Shown one piece after another: positions 54,487 through 62,455 of a stretch of DNA of 64,000 nucleotides (its first letter is position 1; each line of letters starts with the position of its first letter). This DNA comes from Pseudomonas azotoformans (GTDB lineage: Bacteria; Pseudomonadota; Gammaproteobacteria; Pseudomonadales; Pseudomonadaceae). Under the pieces are notes generated by a model. The model had not been told where the DNA came from and did not search any database. It worked only from the letters and a program-made list of their open reading frames with translations. Made by a program: the position numbers and the translations under genes. The stretch is from NCBI RefSeq assembly GCF_900103345.1, contig NZ_LT629702.1:5805501-5869500 (forward strand), read 5' to 3'.

Positions 54487-56022
54487 GTGCCGCGTCGCAT
54501 CAGCAGAGAGCTGAAGACTCTCATTGACAGAGGGCTGAAGGCTCTCAGTGTTTGGGCCTTATCGTTAGCAATCAGCGGCTGCATCGGAACCGGAGGAATC
54601 GCCCCACAAGGCCAGTCCCTGAACGCCAATAACCTGGCCACCGACGACGCTATCCAGAGCGCCGCACACGACGCCCACTGGCCCACCGCACACTGGTGGC
54701 AAGCCTTCGGCGATCCCCAATTGAACCGCTGGGTCGACCTCGCGACCCAACACAGCCCGAGCCTGGCCATGGCCGCTGCGCGGGTGCGTGAAGCGCGGGC
54801 CATGGCCGGGGTTGCCGAGTCGGCCGAGTCATTGCACATCAACGGCGACACCACCCTCAAGCGCCATAACTGGCCCAAGGATCAGTTCTATGGCCCCGGC
54901 GAGCTGAGCGGTGCCAACACCTGGGACAACAATGCGTCCCTGGGCCTGAGCTACGCCCTCGACCTGTGGGGCCGTGAAAGCAATGCCACCGAGCGTGCCG
55001 TTGACCTGGCGCACATGAGCGCCGCCGAGGCGCGCCAGGCCCAGCTCGAATTGCAGAACAATGTGGTGCGCGCCTATATCCAGCTGTCGTTGCAGTACGC
55101 CAACCGCGATATCGTCGCGGCGACACTGGCGCAACAACAGCAGATTCTCGACCTGGCCAACAAACGCCTGGACGCGGGCATCGGCACCCACTTCGATGTG
55201 AGCCAGGCTGAAACCCCGTTGCCGGAAACCCACCGCCAACTGGATGCCTTGGACGAAGAAATCGCCCTGAGCCGTAACCAACTGGCGGCCCTGGCGGGCA
55301 AAGGTCCGGGTGAGGGCGCGCAATTGCAACGCCCGAGCCTGTCCCTCGCCGCACCCTTGAAGCTGCCATCGAGCCTGCCGGCGCAATTGCTCGGCCAGCG
55401 CCCGGATGTGGTCGCCAGCCGCTGGCAAGTCGCGGCCCAGGCCCGTGGCATCGATGTGGCCCACGCCGGTTTTTATCCCAACGTGGACCTGGTCGGCAGC
55501 CTCGGCTACATGGCCACCGGTGGCGGCATGCTGGAGTTCCTGGCGGGCAAGAAATTCAATTACAACGTCGGTCCGGCGATCACTCTGCCGATCTTTGACG
55601 GCGGGCGCCTGCGTGCGGAACTGGGTGAAGCCAGCGCCGGTTATGACATCGCGGTCGCCAAGTACAACCAGACATTGGTCAACGCGCTCAAGGGCATCAG
55701 CGACCAGTTGATCCGTCGCGCGTCCATGGACAAACAAGCGTCCTTCGCCGCGCAGTCGGTGGCTTCGGCGCAGAAAACCTATGACATCGCGATGATCGCC
55801 TACCAGCGCGGCCTCACCGACTACCTCAATGTGCTGAATGCGCAGACGTTGCTGTTCCGCCAGCAACAGGTGCAGCAACAGGTGCAGGCCGCCCGCTTGA
55901 GTGCCCACGCCGAACTGGTCACCGCCCTGGGCGGCGGCCTCGGTGCCGGCAGCGACGCACCGCAAGACACCAAGACCCTCCCGAGCAAGACCCCAGCGGC
56001 ATTGGCCGTGTTCGATCACTGA
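54487..56022 (+). CDS. Outer-membrane efflux lipoprotein (NodT/OprM type)
   Basis: A 511-residue outer-membrane channel lipoprotein with lipobox SLAISGC at Cys32, then the two tandem TolC-like repeats (QELQNNVVRAYIQLSLQ... and QTLVNALKGISDQLI helices) with barrel strands between. The NodT-type motif GHRPDVV appears here as GQRPDVVASRWQVAA. It starts with GTG preceded by AGGAAG. It is followed by the FUSC, DUF1656 and HlyD genes, so it provides the outer channel for that pump. Confidence 0.9.
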   Translation: MPRRISRELKTLIDRGLKALSVWALSLAISGCIGTGGIAPQGQSLNANNLATDDAIQSAAHDAHWPTAHWWQAFGDPQLNRWVDLATQHSPSLAMAAARVREARAMAGVAESAESLHINGDTTLKRHNWPKDQFYGPGELSGANTWDNNASLGLSYALDLWGRESNATERAVDLAHMSAAEARQAQLELQNNVVRAYIQLSLQYANRDIVAATLAQQQQILDLANKRLDAGIGTHFDVSQAETPLPETHRQLDALDEEIALSRNQLAALAGKGPGEGAQLQRPSLSLAAPLKLPSSLPAQLLGQRPDVVASRWQVAAQARGIDVAHAGFYPNVDLVGSLGYMATGGGMLEFLAGKKFNYNVGPAITLPIFDGGRLRAELGEASAGYDIAVAKYNQTLVNALKGISDQLIRRASMDKQASFAAQSVASAQKTYDIAMIAYQRGLTDYLNVLNAQTLLFRQQQVQQQVQAARLSAHAELVTALGGGLGAGSDAPQDTKTLPSKTPAALAVFDH

Positions 56023-56032
56023 GTAGGATTTG

Positions 56033-58210
56033 ATGACTCCCTTGCCTGCACCGCTGCGCTGGCTGCATGCCCTTGAGTGGCGCCGTGGTTTTTTCGACTG
56101 GGTACGCAGCGACGGCGTGACCTGGGTGTATATCTTCAAGGTGCTGGTCGCCGCGTTCCTCACGCTGTGGTTGGCCATGCGCCTGGAATTGCCGCAACCG
56201 CGCACGGCGATGATCACGGTGTTTATCGTGATGCAAGCGCAGAGCGGCCAGGTATTTGCCAAGAGCTTCTATCGCTTCCTCGGCACCCTGGCGGGGTCGG
56301 CGGTGATGGTGCTGTTGATCGCCTTGTTTGCGCAGAACACCGAGTTGTTCCTCGGTGCCTTGGCGATTTGGGTAGGTATTTGCACCGCTGGTGCCACGCG
56401 CAATCGCAACTTCCGCGCCTACGGTTTTGTGCTGGCCGGCTACACGGCGGCGATGGTCGGTTTGCCTGCGCTGGCGCATCCGGAGGGTGCCTTTATGGCG
56501 GCGGTGTGGCGGGTGTTGGAAATCTCCCTGGGGATCCTGTGCGCCACGCTGGTCAGCGCCGCGATCCTGCCGCAAACCTCCAGCGCCGCCATGCGCAATG
56601 CCTTGTATCAACGCTTTGGCGTGTTCGCGCTGTTCGTTACCGATGGCCTGCGCGGGCGCAGCCAGCGCGAAGGATTCGAGGCCAGCAACGTGCGGTTTAT
56701 TGCCGAAGCCGTGGGCCTGGAAGGGCTGCGCAGTGTCACGGTGTTTGAAGACCCGCACATGCGGCGGCGCAATGGTCGGCTCAGTCGCCTCAACAGCGAG
56801 TTCATGAGCCTCACCACGCGCTTCAATGCCTTGCACCAGTTGCTTGAACGGCTGCGCACCGATGCCGCCGACCACGTTGTCGCCGCGATCAAACCCGGCC
56901 TGCAAGACCTCGCCGAAGTGCTCGATGGTTTCTCGGGTCGAGCGCTCACCAGCCCCGACGCGGCGAGCCTGGTCAATCAACTGAGTGCCTACAAGGACGC
57001 TTTACCCGCCAAGGTCCGCAGCCTGCGCGCGGCCTTTCAGGAAGGCGACCCCACCGAAGCCGAGCAGCTGGATTTCCACACCGCCTACGAGTTGCTCTAC
57101 CGTTTCGTCGACGACCTGCACAATTATGCGCAAACCCATGCCTCCCTGGCCGATCACAGCCATGCGCGTGAGCAGTGGGACGAAACCTTTATCCCGAAAA
57201 CCAACTGGCTGGCCTGCGCCGCGTCGGGGATTCGCGCGTCGTTTATCTTGATTGTGCTCGGCAGCTATTGGGTGGCCACCGCGTGGCCCAGCGGCGCCAC
57301 CATGACTTTGATTGCCGCCGCCACCGTGGGCCTGTCCGCCGCCACGCCGAACCCGAAACGCATGGCGTTCCAGATGGCCTGCGGCACCTTGATCGGTGCG
57401 TTGGTGGGCTTTGTCGAAATGTTCTTCGTGTTCCCCTGGATCGACGGCTTCCCGCTGCTGTGCGTGATGCTCGCGCCGGTGATCATCTTCGGCGCGTTCC
57501 TCGCCTCACGCCCGCAATACGCGGGCGTCGGGGTGGGCCTGTTGATCTTTTTCAGCACCGGCTCGGTGCCGGACAACCTCACGGTCTACAACCCCTACAC
57601 CTTCATCAACGACTACATCGCCATGATCATCGGCATGCTGGTGTGCGCGGCGGCCGGGGCGATCATCCTGCCGCCCAACAGCCGCTGGTTGTGGCGCCGC
57701 CTGGAGCAGGACCTGCGCGAACAGGTGGTGTATGCGATCAGCGGCAAGCTCAAGGGCCTGGCTTCGAGCTTCGAAAGCCGCACCCGCGACCTGCTGCACC
57801 AGGCCTACGGCCTTGCCGTCGGCCAGCCGCAAGTGCAACGCGACCTGCTGCGCTGGATGTTCGTGGTGCTGGAAGTCGGCCACGCGATCATCGAGTTGCG
57901 CAAGGAACAGGCGATCCTGCCGGTGCACCCGGCGTATGCCGAGTCCCAGCCGTGGCGCCAGGCGATCCGCGTGATGGGGCGTTCGCTAGTGCGGCTGTTC
58001 CTGCAACCCAGCGCGAGCAACCTGGAGCGCGGCCTGATTGCCGTCGACCATGCGATCAGCCGCGTGCAGGCCACCGACGAACCCTTCGCCCCGCACTTCG
58101 ACACCTCGGCCCTGCGCCGGGTGAAAAGCTACCTGCACTTTATCCGCACTTCATTGCTCGACCCGCAATCGCCACTCGCTGCCTTTAAAGGAGCTGCGCA
58201 TGCCCCGTGA
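56033..58210 (+). CDS. FUSC family inner-membrane efflux protein (AaeB-like)
   Basis: A 725-residue membrane protein with two groups of transmembrane helices (about residues 25-170 and 375-535), each followed by a cytoplasmic helical region. This is the FUSC/AaeB layout, which exports aromatic carboxylic acids such as p-hydroxybenzoate or drugs such as fusaric acid. Examples of membrane stretches are GTLAGSAVMVLLIALFA and SFILIVLGSYWVATAW. The ATG at 56033 is 10 bases after the OM gene. It overlaps the DUF1656 gene by 11 bases. Confidence 0.9.
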   Translation: MTPLPAPLRWLHALEWRRGFFDWVRSDGVTWVYIFKVLVAAFLTLWLAMRLELPQPRTAMITVFIVMQAQSGQVFAKSFYRFLGTLAGSAVMVLLIALFAQNTELFLGALAIWVGICTAGATRNRNFRAYGFVLAGYTAAMVGLPALAHPEGAFMAAVWRVLEISLGILCATLVSAAILPQTSSAAMRNALYQRFGVFALFVTDGLRGRSQREGFEASNVRFIAEAVGLEGLRSVTVFEDPHMRRRNGRLSRLNSEFMSLTTRFNALHQLLERLRTDAADHVVAAIKPGLQDLAEVLDGFSGRALTSPDAASLVNQLSAYKDALPAKVRSLRAAFQEGDPTEAEQLDFHTAYELLYRFVDDLHNYAQTHASLADHSHAREQWDETFIPKTNWLACAASGIRASFILIVLGSYWVATAWPSGATMTLIAAATVGLSAATPNPKRMAFQMACGTLIGALVGFVEMFFVFPWIDGFPLLCVMLAPVIIFGAFLASRPQYAGVGVGLLIFFSTGSVPDNLTVYNPYTFINDYIAMIIGMLVCAAAGAIILPPNSRWLWRRLEQDLREQVVYAISGKLKGLASSFESRTRDLLHQAYGLAVGQPQVQRDLLRWMFVVLEVGHAIIELRKEQAILPVHPAYAESQPWRQAIRVMGRSLVRLFLQPSASNLERGLIAVDHAISRVQATDEPFAPHFDTSALRRVKSYLHFIRTSLLDPQSPLAAFKGAAHAP

Positions 58211-58400
58211 AATCGCCTTCCACGGCATCTACATGCCGACCATGACCCTGATGTTCCTGATCGCGGCGGGGCTGGCCTGGGGTGTGGATCGCTTCCTGGC
58301 CGGGTTCGACCTGTACCGTTTTTTCTGGCACCCGGCGTTGCTGCGCCTGAGCCTGTTCGTCTGCCTGTTCGGCGCCCTGGCGCTGACCGTCTACCGTTGA
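58200..58400 (+). CDS. DUF1656 small membrane protein (AaeX-like)
   Basis: A 66-residue protein with two hydrophobic helices (about residues 13-30 and 46-63) and the short loop FLAGFDLYRFFWHP between them. This fits DUF1656/AaeX, the small partner found between FUSC pumps and their HlyD adaptors. It overlaps the FUSC end by 11 bases and the adaptor follows after 10 bases. Confidence 0.9.
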   Translation: MPREIAFHGIYMPTMTLMFLIAAGLAWGVDRFLAGFDLYRFFWHPALLRLSLFVCLFGALALTVYR

Positions 58401-58410
58401 GAATGCCCCG

Positions 58411-59274
58411 ATGAAAAAGTTTTTCAGCCTGCTCGCGACCTTGCTGGTACTGGCCCTGGCGATCTGGATAGGCCGCACGCTGTGGGTGCATTACATGGAA
58501 ACCCCGTGGACCCGCGACGGCCGTGTGCGCGCCGACATCATCAACGTGGCGGCCGACGTCACCGGCGAAGTGGTCGACGTGCCGGTGCGTGACAACCAAC
58601 TTGTCAAAAAAGGCGACCTGCTGATGCAGATCGACCCCGAGCACTACCGCATTGCGGTCAAGCAGGCGCAGTCCCTGGTCGCGTCGCGCAAAGCCACCTG
58701 GGAAATGCGCAAGGTCAACGCCCATCGCCGGGCGGACCTGGATGCGCTGGTGATTTCGAAAGAAAACCGCGACGACGCCAGCAACATCGCCGACTCGGCA
58801 TTGGCCGATTACCAGCACGCGCAGGCGCAACTGGAAGCCGCTGAGCTGAACCTGAAACGCACCCAAGTGCTAGCGGCGGTGGATGGCTATGTCACCAACC
58901 TCAATGTGCACCGTGGTGACTACGCACGCATTGGCGAGGCGAAGATGGCCGTGGTGGATATGAACTCGTTCTGGGTCTACGGCTTCTTCGAAGAAACCAA
59001 ATTGCCCCGTGTGAAAGTCGGTGACAAAGCCGATATGCAGTTGATGAGCGGCGAGACGTTAAAGGGCCATGTGGAAAGCATCTCGCGCGGCATCTACGAC
59101 CGCGACAACCCCGAGAGCCGCGAGTTGATTGCCGATGTGAACCCGACCTTCAACTGGGTGCGCCTGGCCCAGCGGGTGCCGGTGCGGATTCACATTGATG
59201 AAGTGCCGGATGGGGTGTTGTTGGCGGCGGGGATTACGTGCACGGTGATTGTGCGGGAGTTGTCGGGAGGTTGA
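58411..59274 (+). CDS. HlyD family periplasmic adaptor (AaeA-like)
   Basis: A 287-residue membrane fusion protein with one N-terminal helix (LATLLVLALAIWIGRTLWV), then biotinyl-lipoyl-like halves (TPWTRDGRVRADIINVAADVTGEV and GDLLMQIDPEHYRIAV), a short helical hairpin and beta-barrel. It is the adaptor of the FUSC pump encoded upstream. It ends 7 bases from the convergent stop of the small membrane protein gene that follows. Confidence 0.9.
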   Translation: MKKFFSLLATLLVLALAIWIGRTLWVHYMETPWTRDGRVRADIINVAADVTGEVVDVPVRDNQLVKKGDLLMQIDPEHYRIAVKQAQSLVASRKATWEMRKVNAHRRADLDALVISKENRDDASNIADSALADYQHAQAQLEAAELNLKRTQVLAAVDGYVTNLNVHRGDYARIGEAKMAVVDMNSFWVYGFFEETKLPRVKVGDKADMQLMSGETLKGHVESISRGIYDRDNPESRELIADVNPTFNWVRLAQRVPVRIHIDEVPDGVLLAAGITCTVIVRELSGG

Positions 59275-59280
59275 GGTCGG

Positions 59281-59739
59281 CTATTGAAAGAGTGCGTTGG
59301 TCCTCACTTTGCGACGGCGTTTCACTCTCAAGATGCTGGTAAACCGGCGATGTCTTTTTGAGTTGAGAACCAAGATGTAAAGCAGAGCCGAGAATAGCGG
59401 CAATAGGTTGAGCAATGTCACAGGGTTGTTTTGTAGATAGGCGATCGAGAGCAAGATATTCGCGATGATCACAGGTAAAAGTACTCGAAATGCATGACGG
59501 GATCCTTCCCACAACATCGCTTGGCCCAGGTAGACGATCAAGCAGAGTGCTACGCCGGTTCCGAAAGAATACTCGGTCGATAGATGATAGAGCGCTGCGT
59601 AGTACGAGAGGCTATGCGTCATGTTGCCGGCAATCGTATTCAAGCAAAGCAGTAAGGCGCCACCCCATACCGGTAAAAAACGGTACGCATAACGTCGCCA
59701 AATTAGATACTCCCGAAAGGGGTCGACGCTATATTTCAT
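59281..59739 (-). CDS. Unknown four-helix membrane protein, second gene of an accessory pair
   Basis: A 152-residue hydrophobic protein not recognised by me. Four probable transmembrane helices (about residues 21-37, 58-76, 85-102, 108-126), then a strongly basic tail (RRFTSILRVKRRRKVR). It begins at ATG 59739, inside the end of the preceding gene (11-base overlap), with a GAGGAG site about 10 bases upstream, so it is translated with its partner. Base composition is visibly lower in GC than the flanking efflux and exporter genes and codon use is less biased, which suggests recent acquisition. It could be an immunity or partner protein of the 308-residue protein; no function is established. 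Confidence 0.7.
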   Translation of the reverse strand: MKYSVDPFREYLIWRRYAYRFLPVWGGALLLCLNTIAGNMTHSLSYYAALYHLSTEYSFGTGVALCLIVYLGQAMLWEGSRHAFRVLLPVIIANILLSIAYLQNNPVTLLNLLPLFSALLYILVLNSKRHRRFTSILRVKRRRKVRTNALFQ

Positions 59740-60655
59740 GGCTGTCGAACTCCTCGTAGAGTGCAACGATCACGTGATTGACGTTTCCGGATAGAGTGCT
59801 GCCCGCGACAGCCAAAGTGGCGCCGATTTGGTCTTGGATCTGAGTCATGATGCTTAGGCGTATCTGGGAATTGCTGAAGCGTCTGGGCAGCTGCCCAGAC
59901 AACTGTTTCAGGCGAACCATTGCACTGGGGTGACGAGGGTTTTTCAGGCGTAATACTTCGGTGGTTAGCTTTGCGCGTTCCTGACGACTCATATGCCTCA
60001 AGACATCAGTGACTTCGCGCCCCGTCGAATGTTTGATCGCCATAATCGTTTTTACCGTGGCAAACGTAGTGCTTCCCGCACCGACGAGTGAGATTCCGTC
60101 TAGAGCGACGGTCATTGCCTGGTACCAACCTAACGAGTCGTAGTAGTCGTTCTCGGCGGGGTTGACGAACTCATTGTAGGTCCGCCATAGACTGTTGAGG
60201 CACTGCACGCCGCTGGCAGCCGTGCCGGCCAAAGCAACGTAGGACAAAGCAAGACTGGTACCTGCGCTGAACGGTGCCGCCGCGATTCCTGCCTTCGCAA
60301 TTATGATGCCTATTACAGCCCCGCCGCAGGAACTCACGACTCCCGATGCCTCTTTCCACACCTGCGACTCCCGCGCCGAACTGGCCGCCAGCTGCGCATA
60401 TTCTTCTGCCGCCCTGATCGGCCCCGCCATTTCTCGCAAAATCACGCGCTTGGGTCGGATACTGCACAGCGGTACAAACTCACGCAGCACCGTCACCTGA
60501 TAATCACTGCCGATATGCACCACTCCCGCCCCGACGATGGCCGGGTCGGCGTCTAGGGTTCGATAGAGTTTGGGCAGATCCAGCAGGCTGGTCAGGCGCT
60601 GGCGCGTGGTGGTGTGCGCTTGCGGCACACCGCTTTGTAGAAAATCCCTGGGCAT
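59729..60655 (-). CDS. Unknown protein with Gly/Ala-rich hydrophobic segments, first gene of an accessory pair
   Basis: A 308-residue protein that I do not recognise. No signal peptide. Three parts: a soluble N-domain (about 1-100, with VTVLREFVPLCSIRPKRVIL), a Gly/Ala-rich hydrophobic stretch (about 105-150, with GGAVIGIIIAKAGIAAAP and ALSYVALAGTAASGV), and after a loop with NDYYDSLGWYQ a second one (about 184-206), then a basic helical C-domain (RRFSNSQIRLSI). This pattern resembles proteins that insert in membranes. It overlaps the following membrane protein gene by 11 bases. Its ribosome-binding site AGGTGAAAGG lies in the 3' arm of an inverted repeat (60657-60686). Possible roles: membrane-active toxin or a membrane-associated protein with an integral partner. 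Confidence 0.65.
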   Translation of the reverse strand: MPRDFLQSGVPQAHTTTRQRLTSLLDLPKLYRTLDADPAIVGAGVVHIGSDYQVTVLREFVPLCSIRPKRVILREMAGPIRAAEEYAQLAASSARESQVWKEASGVVSSCGGAVIGIIIAKAGIAAAPFSAGTSLALSYVALAGTAASGVQCLNSLWRTYNEFVNPAENDYYDSLGWYQAMTVALDGISLVGAGSTTFATVKTIMAIKHSTGREVTDVLRHMSRQERAKLTTEVLRLKNPRHPSAMVRLKQLSGQLPRRFSNSQIRLSIMTQIQDQIGATLAVAGSTLSGNVNHVIVALYEEFDSHEI

Positions 60656-60656
60656 C

Positions 60657-60686
60657 CTTTCACCTGTGAGTCGACAGAGGTGAAAG
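60657..60686 (-). promoter_or_regulatory. Inverted repeat covering the ribosome-binding site of the accessory pair
   Basis: CTTTCACCT (60657-60665) and AGGTGAAAG (60678-60686) are perfect 9-bp complements with a 12-base spacer. On the minus-strand transcript the 3' arm AGGTGAAAG is itself the Shine-Dalgarno sequence, two bases or less before the start ATG at 60655. A hairpin would hide it. Outer complementary bases AATCCC/GGGATT extend the structure. It may equally be a DNA operator. Confidence 0.6.
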
Positions 60687-60761
60687 AGCCTGGGGATTGT
60701 TTCCTTGTAGTGATGTCAGGCCGTTCGCTGTTTTTTGTAGGACGCTGCCTGAGTCGCTATG

Positions 60762-61163
60762 TCATTGCGCGATAAACGTTTCATGCAAATGGCGCCACAA
60801 CAGCGCGCCACTGGCCTGCTTCTCAAACACCACCGTAGCGCGGCGATCCGTCTGCGTGCCGCTGGCATCCACCTGATGTTCACGGTAAGTCACTGTCGCC
60901 CCACGGGCATGCCGGTCGATCCCGGCCATCTCGCTCAAGGTGATCTTCAACCCTGGGCGCATGCCGCCCAAACGCGTGAACAGTGCATTGACCCCGGCCG
61001 CATTCACCCGGGCGCCGGTAGCGGGGGCGATCATGCTGAACGCCGGCGAAAAGCGGGCGAGCAACGTCTGCAAGGTGCCTTCGGGGGCGACACCGGCAAA
61101 CCATTGCTCGATCTCGACGTGGGTCTGGATCACTTCTTCAAAAAAATCGCTGTAGTCGATCAT
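60762..61163 (-). CDS. NTF2-like (SnoaL/DUF4440-type) protein
   Basis: A 133-residue protein predicted to adopt the NTF2-like cone fold, with the pattern HVEIEQWFAG..LLARFSPAFSMIAP at the start and AGIDRHARGATVTYREHQVD in the strands, ending LWRHLHETFIA. Members can be small enzymes or ligand-binding proteins. It starts at ATG 61163, overlapping the MFS gene stop by 4 bases (ATGA), so it is co-translated with the exporter. Its exact role is unknown. Confidence 0.75.
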   Translation of the reverse strand: MIDYSDFFEEVIQTHVEIEQWFAGVAPEGTLQTLLARFSPAFSMIAPATGARVNAAGVNALFTRLGGMRPGLKITLSEMAGIDRHARGATVTYREHQVDASGTQTDRRATVVFEKQASGALLWRHLHETFIAQ

Positions 61164-62344
61164 CGGTCGGGCTCGCTGGCAGGGTGAAGCAGTGCACGGA
61201 GCCTGGACGCATCCAGGCGCAGCACCGCCAAAAGAGGCAGCAGGGTCAGGGCTGCCGCCATCGTGAAGGTTATGGCGAAGGAATCCAAGGCTGACAACAG
61301 CGCACTCAGTGCAGCGGCGCCCAGGCAGAAGCTGACTTGGCGATTGATATTCCACAAGGCGCTGGCGTGACCCATGCGTTCAGCAGGGATGTCGAGAAAG
61401 GCCAGGGTCTGCGCGGTGCTGCTGCACAGGCTGCCGCCCAACCCCATCAGCAGATAGGCTGGCACGATCAGCGCAGGCGTATTGAGCAACAGGATGCCGA
61501 CGCATTGCAGCGCCATCCCCGCCAGCAGCAACGGCTTCGGCCCACAGCGATTGAACAGTTTCTTGCTGAGGAAAATCGCCAGCGCCGACGCCAGCGCCCA
61601 GGGCAGCATCAGTGCGCCGGTCTGGCTCGCGTCGTAGCCGAGGCCACGCAGGTAGAGAAGGGCGATCAGGCTGGCGCCGATAAAAATACCGGGAACGCAC
61701 AGGTAGATCAGCATCGCAGTGCGCAGCATCGGGTTGTGGGCCTGTTTGAAAATACGCCCCACGTCCAGGGCGGGGCGGACAGGCGCAGGCGCGTCGGGTT
61801 TTATCCACAGCACTGCCAGCAGCAGGGTGATCAACGCCAGGGGCAGGTTGGCGTGGAAGATCCAGCGCCACGACACGCTGTCGACCAGCAGCCCGCCCAG
61901 CGCCGGGGAGAGTGCCGGGACCAGCAACGCCACCGACATGACCCGCGCTGTCAGTTGGCTGCGCTCAGTCGCAGGGAAGTGTCGGTAAGCCATGGCTTGC
62001 CCCACCGGGATCAGCAAGCCGCCACCCAGCCCCTGCAAGGCACGCCAGCCGATCAGCGTTTCAATCGTACTCGCCTGGCCCACCATCACCGAGGCTCCGG
62101 CGAACAGCAGCAGGCTGGCCGCGATCAGTGTTCGCTCACCTACCACTGCGGCCAGCCACACACTGAACGGGATGATCACCGTCAAACCAAGCAGATAGGC
62201 ATTGCTGATCCAGGCCAGTTGCGTGACCGAGGCGTGCAGTTCGCGGGCAATGTCCGGGTAGGCGACGGTGGCGACAAACATGTTCACCAGGTCCAGGGCG
62301 AAGCCCAGCAAAAAGATCCAGGCCACTTTCGAGCGGTAGGTCAT
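61160..62344 (-). CDS. MFS family drug-type exporter
   Basis: A 394-residue major facilitator protein with about twelve helices. Signature pieces: DIARELHASVTQLAWISNAYLLG in the first helices, GWRALQGLGGGLLIPVGQAM (the motif-C-like region) and FPATERSQLTARVMSVALLVPALSPALGGLLVDSVSWRWIF in the loop to helix 6. This fits Bcr/CflA or DHA-type multidrug exporters. ATG 62344 with AGGA upstream was chosen. It is divergent from a LysR gene with a 23-base palindrome between them, so the regulator probably controls it. Confidence 0.86.
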   Translation of the reverse strand: MTYRSKVAWIFLLGFALDLVNMFVATVAYPDIARELHASVTQLAWISNAYLLGLTVIIPFSVWLAAVVGERTLIAASLLLFAGASVMVGQASTIETLIGWRALQGLGGGLLIPVGQAMAYRHFPATERSQLTARVMSVALLVPALSPALGGLLVDSVSWRWIFHANLPLALITLLLAVLWIKPDAPAPVRPALDVGRIFKQAHNPMLRTAMLIYLCVPGIFIGASLIALLYLRGLGYDASQTGALMLPWALASALAIFLSKKLFNRCGPKPLLLAGMALQCVGILLLNTPALIVPAYLLMGLGGSLCSSTAQTLAFLDIPAERMGHASALWNINRQVSFCLGAAALSALLSALDSFAITFTMAAALTLLPLLAVLRLDASRLRALLHPASEPDR

Positions 62345-62418
62345 GAACGCAATCCTGCGAATGAAGCGGGCAGGGTAGGCCGCACGCACCATTTGGGCTA
62401 CGCGGGTTTGCCTGCTAG

Positions 62419-62441
62419 TTTGTCAAAAATATTTTGACAAA
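62419..62441. promoter_or_regulatory. LysR-type operator palindrome between the LysR and MFS genes
   Basis: TTTGTCAAAA-ATA-TTTTGACAAA: perfect 10-bp arms around 3 bases, 15 bases before the LysR ATG and 75 bases before the MFS ATG. It contains the T-N11-A core of LysR-type boxes. It is unusually symmetrical and AT-rich in this high-GC genome. Confidence 0.8.
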
Positions 62442-62455
62442 GAGGTCTGCAACCG

